The position numbers and the translations under genes are program-made. A DNA stretch of 32,939 nt from an uncultured Bacteroidota bacterium (lineage in GTDB: Bacteria > Bacteroidota > Bacteroidia > Flavobacteriales > Flavobacteriaceae). The notes under the pieces are model-generated. The model was not told where the DNA came from. It did not search any database and saw nothing but the letters and a program-made list of their open reading frames with translations. Below, in pieces: positions 26,978 to 32,939 of the stretch. Position 1 is the stretch's first letter. Every line of letters starts with the position of its first letter. The stretch covers positions 1 to 32,939 of the forward strand of contig CACORF010000007.1 in the NCBI GenBank assembly GCA_902629505.1, read 5' to 3'.

Positions 26978-29470
26978 ATGATCATCAGATTCTTTCTCTT
27001 TATAATTTCTCTTTTTTTGCTTTCGTGTAATACACAATCTAGGGAAATAGATGCAATATATGAGATTAAGAAAATGAATGAGTCTAACTTTGAGGTCTCC
27101 CTTTCAATCTTTAATTCTACAAATATTGATTTGAATTCTGTTTGGTCATTTCATTGGAACCAACAGAGTTCAATCGTAGATAGTGAGTCTATACCTGATA
27201 ATATCAAATATAAATATGTTGCAGGTCAATCATATAACATACTATCATTTGGTAAAGATTATGATTTAAAATCAAATGAATCTGTTAACATAGATTTCAA
27301 TCAGTTTGGAGATGTAAAAAGAATATCAGATTTACCAGTTGGTGGCTTTATAGTTTCAAATAATGAAATAATTGATGTAAAGTTTACTTACGATTGGAAA
27401 GATGCTGCTGGGATAGAAAAACTCGATGCACCATCCTCTAAAGATCGCTATGATTTATATTCTCCTAGTAGTATTCTTAATCAATCTAAACTTGAAATAA
27501 TTACTCCAACTCCCAGTGAGATAACAATTTTAGATGGAGAGTCCTCTCTTAAATCTTTATATGAAATCTCTGTTGATGAATATTTAGATCTTGATATTAA
27601 TACAGTAGAATCTCTTTTTGATGAACACTTTGATACAGAATTTAATAATTACTCAAATTCAACAGATTCAGATATTTTGGTACAATACTCGGATAATTTT
27701 TTAGAAGAATCATACGAATTATCTATAAATGAAAATAAAATTTTAATAAAAGCGTCTGATAAAGCAGGAGCTTTATATGGTTTACAATCACTAAAACAAA
27801 TTATGTTAGCCTCTAAATTTGAAAAGACTTTGCTTAAGCATATTCTAATTAATGATTCTCCTAGATTTTCATACAGGGGTATGCTATTAGATATTTCAAG
27901 AAATTTTTATGGTCCAGATAAGATCAAACAAATTTTAGATTATCTATCCTTTTTCAAAATAAATCACTTAGATTTTAGGTTAACTGATGATGAAGGATGG
28001 AGACTAGAAATCCCTGGCTTAGAGGAGTTGACAGAGGTAGGTTCAAAAAGAGCTTACACAAAAGATGAATTTGAGAGTTTGATACCTATGTATGGATCTG
28101 GTCCCGATACTAATTCAACTGGGTCTGGTTATCTCTCTAAACTAGATTTTATTGAAATACTCAAATACGCCGATAATCGAAATATTAAAATTATTCCACA
28201 AATAAGTTATCCAACCCATTTGAGATCAGCTATTATTTCAATGGATGTAAGGTATCAAAAGTATATGGAGCTCGGTAATAGACAAGAAGCTGAAAAATAT
28301 TTATTATCTGATCCTAATGATAAAAGTGAGTATTACTCCGCGCAAGGGTTTAATGACAATATAGCTTGTATATGCAGGGAAAGTGCTTTTACTTTTTATG
28401 AAAAAGTAATTGATGAAATATACCTTATGTATCAAGAGGCTGGAGTTAAATTAGATAAGTTTGGTATCGCAGCTGATGAACTTCCTTATGGAGCATGGCA
28501 AAAGTCACCAATTTGTGACAAGTTTATGGAAGATAATTCAATAGTAGGGGACTATAATGCTTTATATGAAATGATGCAATCAAGAGTTTACAATAAGCTT
28601 TCATCATATGGCGCAACCATGACTGGATGGGATGATATCTTACTAAAGTTGACAGACAAGAATCAGTCTGAAACCCAAATTAAAGATTTTTTCAAGGGTG
28701 ATGATATCTTATTATTTGTTTGGAACAGCGATTGGGGTCAGGGGAGACAGGATATGATTTATAAATATGCAAACCTTGGATATAAAACTGTAATGAGTAA
28801 TTCAAGTGCCTTTTATTTTGATATGGTAGACGATAAAGATCTTGATAATGTAGGTCTTTCTTGGAGTGGATATGCTGATTATAAAGATATGTGGACTGTT
28901 GATGTTTTTGATATTTTTAATGATTCATATGGAGTTAAAAAAAATAATATTACAAAAGAATATATCGAGTCATCAGAAAAAATAAAATATAGTAATCGAG
29001 ATAACATTATTGGAATACAGTCCCAAATTTGGAGTGAAACAATCAGGAATGAGGATATACTAGATTATATGTTCATGCCAAACATCATAGTTTTTTCTCA
29101 AAAAGCATGGTCAAAAGACCCCAAATGGATGAGTATTCTAGATCAATCGGAAAGAGAAATAACTTTAGATGATGAGTGGAACAAATTTACAAATACAATA
29201 GGTCAGAGAGTTCTTCCTATGGTTGATAATATTTATGGTGGATTGAGCTATGATCTACCTAAACCAGGCGGAATTATTAAAAATGACTCTCTTTATGCCA
29301 ATTCTGCATTTCCAGGACTAAATATTAAGTATACTCTAGATGGTTCGTTACCAAATTTTGAAAGCATGAGTTATAAAAATCCTGTTAAAATAAATAAAGA
29401 TGATATTGTAAATCTTAGATTATTTGATAATAAGGGTAGAGGTGGTTATTCTATCCAAGTTGATAAGTAA
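26978..29470 (+). CDS. GH20 beta-N-acetylhexosaminidase lipoprotein (chitobiase-like)
   Basis: 830 residues. Lipoprotein signal with Cys17 (LFLLSC). Order of domains: CHB_HEX-like carbohydrate-binding region (about 22-150), GH20b alpha/beta domain (about 165-292), GH20 TIM barrel (about 296-730) starting FSYRGMLLDISRNF, and a C-terminal beta domain (about 765-828) with YTLDGSLPN as in chitobiases. The catalytic pair is Asp500-Glu501 in FGIAADELPYGAW: the Asp orients the substrate acetamido group and the Glu is the acid/base. It would remove terminal beta-linked GlcNAc or GalNAc from oligosaccharides at the outer membrane or periplasm. Four bases separate it from the FG-GAP gene, and it precedes the NagX-like gene by 37 bases. 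Confidence 0.93.
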   Translation: MIIRFFLFIISLFLLSCNTQSREIDAIYEIKKMNESNFEVSLSIFNSTNIDLNSVWSFHWNQQSSIVDSESIPDNIKYKYVAGQSYNILSFGKDYDLKSNESVNIDFNQFGDVKRISDLPVGGFIVSNNEIIDVKFTYDWKDAAGIEKLDAPSSKDRYDLYSPSSILNQSKLEIITPTPSEITILDGESSLKSLYEISVDEYLDLDINTVESLFDEHFDTEFNNYSNSTDSDILVQYSDNFLEESYELSINENKILIKASDKAGALYGLQSLKQIMLASKFEKTLLKHILINDSPRFSYRGMLLDISRNFYGPDKIKQILDYLSFFKINHLDFRLTDDEGWRLEIPGLEELTEVGSKRAYTKDEFESLIPMYGSGPDTNSTGSGYLSKLDFIEILKYADNRNIKIIPQISYPTHLRSAIISMDVRYQKYMELGNRQEAEKYLLSDPNDKSEYYSAQGFNDNIACICRESAFTFYEKVIDEIYLMYQEAGVKLDKFGIAADELPYGAWQKSPICDKFMEDNSIVGDYNALYEMMQSRVYNKLSSYGATMTGWDDILLKLTDKNQSETQIKDFFKGDDILLFVWNSDWGQGRQDMIYKYANLGYKTVMSNSSAFYFDMVDDKDLDNVGLSWSGYADYKDMWTVDVFDIFNDSYGVKKNNITKEYIESSEKIKYSNRDNIIGIQSQIWSETIRNEDILDYMFMPNIIVFSQKAWSKDPKWMSILDQSEREITLDDEWNKFTNTIGQRVLPMVDNIYGGLSYDLPKPGGIIKNDSLYANSAFPGLNIKYTLDGSLPNFESMSYKNPVKINKDDIVNLRLFDNKGRGGYSIQVDK

Positions 29471-29507
29471 ATTTAGATTCACCAATTATTTTTTTTAACT
29501 TTTAGAT

Positions 29508-30592
29508 ATGAGAGGTAGACTGCTATCAATTGATGTTTTAAGAGGAATGACTTTAATCTTTATGATAATTGTCAATCAACCTGGTTCATGGGATGATGTT
29601 TTTGCCCCATTACTTCATGCTGATTGGAATGGATTAACCCCAACAGACTATATATTTCCAAACTTTCTATTTATTGTTGGTGTTTCTATTGTTCTCTCGT
29701 TGAGCAATAAAAAGGTTTATTAAATAGAAATCAAACGATCAGGAAAATCATATGGCGGGCTTTTAAAATTTATTTAGTTGGTTTATTTCTTTGGATATTC
29801 CCCTCCTTTGACTTTGATAACGTTAGATGGACTGGTGTACTCCAAAGAATTTCATTTGTTTTCCTTTTTTGTGGGATGATATATATGTTTATCGAAAAGA
29901 GATATTTTATGTATTTGTCTGTTATAACATTGATTCTTTATTGGTTTATAATGTTATATATACCCATACCTGGAATAGGTCAACCAGATTTAAGTGTACC
30001 TGAATTAAATATGGCTCATTATATTGATAAGAATTATTTACCAGGCGTTATGTGGCAAGGCACTTGGGATCCAGAAGGTATACTAACAACTATTCCATCA
30101 ATAATTACTGGTGTCTTTGGTTTAATTGCAGGTACAATACTGATTAGTAATACAGACATAAAAAATAAATTACTTAAACTTTTCTACATCGGTTTGATTC
30201 TTGTATTTGTTGGTGATTTCTTTAGTTGGTCTTTCCCAGTTAATAAAAACTTATGGAGTACATCATATACCTTTTTAATGGGTGGAATGTCTTTTATGTT
30301 AACTGCAGCATTTACTTACTTAATTGATGTAAATGGATATAAAAAGTTTAAGATGTCTCAAGTTTTTGGTACAAACTCAATTTTCACATATGTACTTGCT
30401 GGTATTTTAGGATCAATATTTTACAGTGATTATATAATTGGAATTCAACTTAATTCTATTTTCGTTAATTCACTTATTGAAATTGGTATATTTCCAAAAA
30501 TTGCTTCATTGCTTTATGCTATTTTATATGTAATAATAATCTACATACCAGCATATTATTTATTTAAGAAAAAAATCTTTATAAAGCTCTAG
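29508..30592 (+). pseudogene. NagX/HGSNAT-like (DUF5009-type) inner-membrane acyltransferase, interrupted by one frameshift
   Basis: The first frame gives MRGRLLSIDVLRGMT and a conserved block with His37 in PLLHADWNGLTPTD, then stops at TAA 29721-29723. The second frame continues the same family without loss: IIWRAFKIYLVGLFLW, FDFDNVRWTGVLQRI and further membrane spans to TAG at 30590-30592. The second frame has a TAA at 29708-29710, so the switch must occur within 29711-29720, at the A5 run 29709-29713. Adding one A, or a -1 ribosomal shift on AAA-AAG, gives an intact product of about 361 residues, the normal family length, with about ten spans. Relatives acetylate or transport glucosamine-containing sugars at the membrane. 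It is the last gene of the glycan locus. It may be a sequencing error, a recent mutation or programmed slippage. Confidence 0.85.
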
Positions 30593-31020
30593 TAATTACA
30601 TTCGTCAAGTTCTAGTAGCTCATCAAGATAAGATTTATCTGTTTTGTAGAAATACGAGGTATTACCACCTGTTGACTTTGACTTTTCAATTACACTATCA
30701 TTAACAATACTGTAGATCCAATTTGAACCACCAAAATCTTCAGAGAGATTTATTTTAGTTTGATACTTGAATTGTGCCTTAACAATAAAATTGTTTTCAT
30801 AAGTGTAACAGTTATCCCCGGAAATATAAACTTCTAAATACTCACCATTTATTTTGTCATTAAAAGTCCAAATCGAAAGGTTATCATTAGTAGTCCAATA
30901 AGTTCCATCCACGCATTCTAGAAAAGTTGAGCATTCTCCTGACTTTTCTTTATTAGAGCAGCTAATTGTAAGTAAAAATATCAATGGTATAATTGAAAAT
31001 TTAAAAAAAAACTTTTTCAT
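30589..31020 (-). CDS. small lipoprotein of unknown function with four further cysteines
   Basis: 143 residues. Signal with lipobox LLTISC, lipidated Cys21, followed by SNKEKSG. The mature part holds four more cysteines (Cys30, Cys36, Cys71, Cys141), enough for two disulfides, and a beta-rich pattern with several Trp and Tyr (DGTYWTTNDNLSIWTFND). It resembles small lipocalin-like or 'META-like' lipoproteins of Bacteroidota, but I do not recognise a family. It follows the DUF255 gene by one base, so it is in the same operon. Its stop overlaps that of the convergent NagX-like gene within CTAG. Confidence 0.75.
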   Translation of the reverse strand: MKKFFFKFSIIPLIFLLTISCSNKEKSGECSTFLECVDGTYWTTNDNLSIWTFNDKINGEYLEVYISGDNCYTYENNFIVKAQFKYQTKINLSEDFGGSNWIYSIVNDSVIEKSKSTGGNTSYFYKTDKSYLDELLELDECNY

Positions 31021-31021
31021 A

Positions 31022-32939
31022 TTAGTTTATATAAGGAACCTGTTCAAGAGCTAAATTTATATTAGTTTCTGGTCTTTGACAAGTTTTGTTCTGACAAACG
31101 TAAATATATGTTTCATCCTCAAAAAATCTGTCAATAAATAAGGGTAGATCACTTTCAGTTTTAGATTGAACAATAATTGTATTAGGAGAAAAGTAATTAG
31201 TTACCTCATCAGTAATAAGTTTTGATTCAGGCCCAATAATTGCAATTTCATAAAATGATTCTACTCTATTAAGAATGTTGTTAGCCCAAACTGAATAAGA
31301 ATTAATGTTGTTGTCAATTACACTTTGGACAGAACTAACCATATTATCTGACAAATTAAGATATTCATCATCAAAAGTTATATGTCCAATATTAAATAGC
31401 TGTTCTGCTATAATTGAATTTGGAGATGGAATTACACCATCGTCAACAGTAATAAGTTTTGTAAATAATTCTTCGTTATTACTGTATCTTAAAAGATCTG
31501 ATTCATCATCTTTAAAAATATTAATTGCATCATCAGTAATTTTCTTGGAAAAATTAAAATATGATTCGTCACCTGTTGCTTGAAAAAGCCTCATAGATGC
31601 TTTAGCCAAGTATGCATAATCCTCAAGAACTCCCTCCTGAAACTGATTCTGCTTATACGTGTGGATGAGTTTATTCTTTCTAAAAGAGTTCTTCTTTAGT
31701 TCTTCAAACATTTCTATTGCTTTGTTTAAATAATTTTGGTTATTCAATGCTTCAAATGCATCAATAAGTCCTGAAATTGCAAGTGAATTCCATGAAACAA
31801 TAATCTTATCATCAATTCTTGGTTTTGTTCTCTTATCTTTTATTTCAAGAATATTTGATTCCCATATTTTTTTTTGAGCTAGTAAATCTGATTTTGATAA
31901 ATTATTTGATTTTAACCAATCAATTTCATAATTATTTTTATTGGGTAACAAAAGATACCTATTATTTTCCCATGGATTATCAATATCAATATTATAATAA
32001 CTTGTAAAAATTTTAAAATCAGTATTATTTGAGATTAAATCTAATTCTTCTCTATTAAAAGAATAATATTTTCCTTCTTCACCATCAGTATCTGCATCCA
32101 TTGCTGCATAGTAAAGTCCGTCGCTTGAAGACATACTCGAGTCTAAGAAGTTAATAGTCTCAACAACTACATCCCTGTAGTGTTCTTCTTTGTATAATTT
32201 GTATGCTAAGGAATATATGCTAATCATCTGTGCTTGATCGTATAACATTTTTTCAAAATGAGGAATTTTCCATTCGCTATCAACAGTATACCTGTAAAAT
32301 CCTCCTTCAATGAAATCATTAAGACCACTTGCTGAAATAATATCTAGGGTTTTTTTGACATGATTGTACACTTCTCTATCCTCATATACGCGTGCATAAT
32401 TAAGAAGAAAAATATATTTAGAAGGTGAAACAAACTTTTGTTGAGCTAAATCACCTCCAAAATTTATATCCCATTTATCTTTCCAGCTTTCAAGATTGTT
32501 TTTAAGGAATTCTGAGTTAAAATCACTTATTTCCTCACGTTTATAAATAGTGTTTACATCAGTTACCCCGTCTTTTACATTATTAGCTAACTCTTTCAGG
32601 CCTTCGTAATTATCTTTTTTTAATCTAATGATTCTTTTTAAAATATCATCCCATTGTGATGTAGTATGATATGTTCCAGCATATATTGGACTACCATCTG
32701 GAAGTGTAATAACGTTTAAAGGCCATCCTCCCATACCCGTCATTAATTGTGAGGCAGTCATATAAGCTTGATCTACATCTGGATTCTCTTCTCTATCTAC
32801 TTTTATATTAATAAAGTTTTCATTCATCACTTCAGCAATTGAATCATTTGTGAAAGTTTCCTCCTCCATTACATGACACCAATGGCAACTAGAATAACCA
32901 ATACTTATCACTATTAGTTTATCAAGTTCCTGAGATACA
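31022..32939 (-). CDS. DUF255 thioredoxin-domain protein (YyaL/SSP411 family), 5' end outside the window
   Basis: The frame remains open to the right edge, so the true start and the first few dozen residues are missing; the GTG at 32911-32909 is internal. The N-terminal thioredoxin-like domain has SIGYSSCHWCHVMEEETF with a CxxC pair (Cys-His-Trp-Cys), then GGWPLNVITLPDGSPIYAGTY. The remainder is the alpha/alpha-barrel typical of the family, with WKIPHFEKMLYDQAQ, AAMDADTDGEEGKYY and VSWNSLAISGL. These proteins, about 670-700 residues, occur from bacteria to humans (SPATA20); the biochemical role is unsettled, though redox or sugar-processing functions have been proposed. A small lipoprotein gene follows after one base. 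Confidence 0.9.
   Translation of the reverse strand, partial: VSQELDKLIVISIGYSSCHWCHVMEEETFTNDSIAEVMNENFINIKVDREENPDVDQAYMTASQLMTGMGGWPLNVITLPDGSPIYAGTYHTTSQWDDILKRIIRLKKDNYEGLKELANNVKDGVTDVNTIYKREEISDFNSEFLKNNLESWKDKWDINFGGDLAQQKFVSPSKYIFLLNYARVYEDREVYNHVKKTLDIISASGLNDFIEGGFYRYTVDSEWKIPHFEKMLYDQAQMISIYSLAYKLYKEEHYRDVVVETINFLDSSMSSSDGLYYAAMDADTDGEEGKYYSFNREELDLISNNTDFKIFTSYYNIDIDNPWENNRYLLLPNKNNYEIDWLKSNNLSKSDLLAQKKIWESNILEIKDKRTKPRIDDKIIVSWNSLAISGLIDAFEALNNQNYLNKAIEMFEELKKNSFRKNKLIHTYKQNQFQEGVLEDYAYLAKASMRLFQATGDESYFNFSKKITDDAINIFKDDESDLLRYSNNEELFTKLITVDDGVIPSPNSIIAEQLFNIGHITFDDEYLNLSDNMVSSVQSVIDNNINSYSVWANNILNRVESFYEIAIIGPESKLITDEVTNYFSPNTIIVQSKTESDLPLFIDRFFEDETYIYVCQNKTCQRPETNINLALEQVPYIN

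Noticed and set aside
29508-29723. 71-residue protein as a complete independent gene
   Set aside because: Its sequence is exactly the N-terminal part of the NagX/HGSNAT family, and the rest follows in the next frame, so it is one broken gene rather than two.

Overview
The window is A+T-rich (roughly 30% G+C by eye), gene-dense, and looks like the chromosome of a marine-type Bacteroidota, most likely a flavobacterium with a streamlined genome. The evidence is a SusC/SusD pair, a Bacteroidota-style LptD and MlaD, an amidase with a SPOR-like tail, BshA of bacillithiol synthesis, a GH3/serine-hydrolase fusion, absence of Shine-Dalgarno sequences, and sites resembling the Bacteroidota -7 box TAnnTTTG. 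I see no mobile element, CRISPR array, tRNA or rRNA.

Layout. (1) 1-4162, plus strand: the 3' part of tamB, then pfkA, gapA and a BadF-type sugar kinase in a tight row. (2) 4163-7147, minus strand: lptD followed by ridA. (3) 7226-16285, plus strand: an amidase, then a compact series of mlaD, a membrane Fe-S protein, a small HAD protein, a CCG-domain protein, an unknown 160-residue protein, a periplasmic GH3/serine hydrolase and bshA. Most of these genes abut or overlap by 1-4 bases. (4) 16282-18542, minus strand: a penicillin-acylase-family Ntn hydrolase preceded by two very small membrane-protein genes (40 and 29 codons) that are packed against it. (5) 18833-30592, plus strand: a glycan-uptake locus of susC, susD, terminator, a large FG-GAP/ASPIC-UnbV lipoprotein, a GH20 hexosaminidase lipoprotein and a NagX/HGSNAT-like membrane acyltransferase broken by one frameshift. 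(6) 30589-32939, minus strand: a DUF255 thioredoxin-fold protein, cut by the window edge, with a small cysteine-containing lipoprotein behind it.

How the genes fit together. Regions 1-3 are largely housekeeping: envelope assembly (TamB, LptD, MlaD, amidase), peptidoglycan or amino-sugar turnover (amidase, GH3), glycolysis and thiol metabolism. Region 5 would bind and import an oligosaccharide with terminal beta-GlcNAc or GalNAc, trim it by GH20, and possibly handle the amino sugar at the inner membrane. It has no local regulator. The BadF-like kinase beside pfkA and gapA could feed released GlcNAc into glycolysis, but that link is inference.

The least explained items are the micro-ORF/acylase operon, the frameshift in the NagX-like gene, the FG-GAP lipoprotein with a -7-like box four bases before its start codon, and the split Fe-S oxidoreductase operon with a HAD gene inside it.
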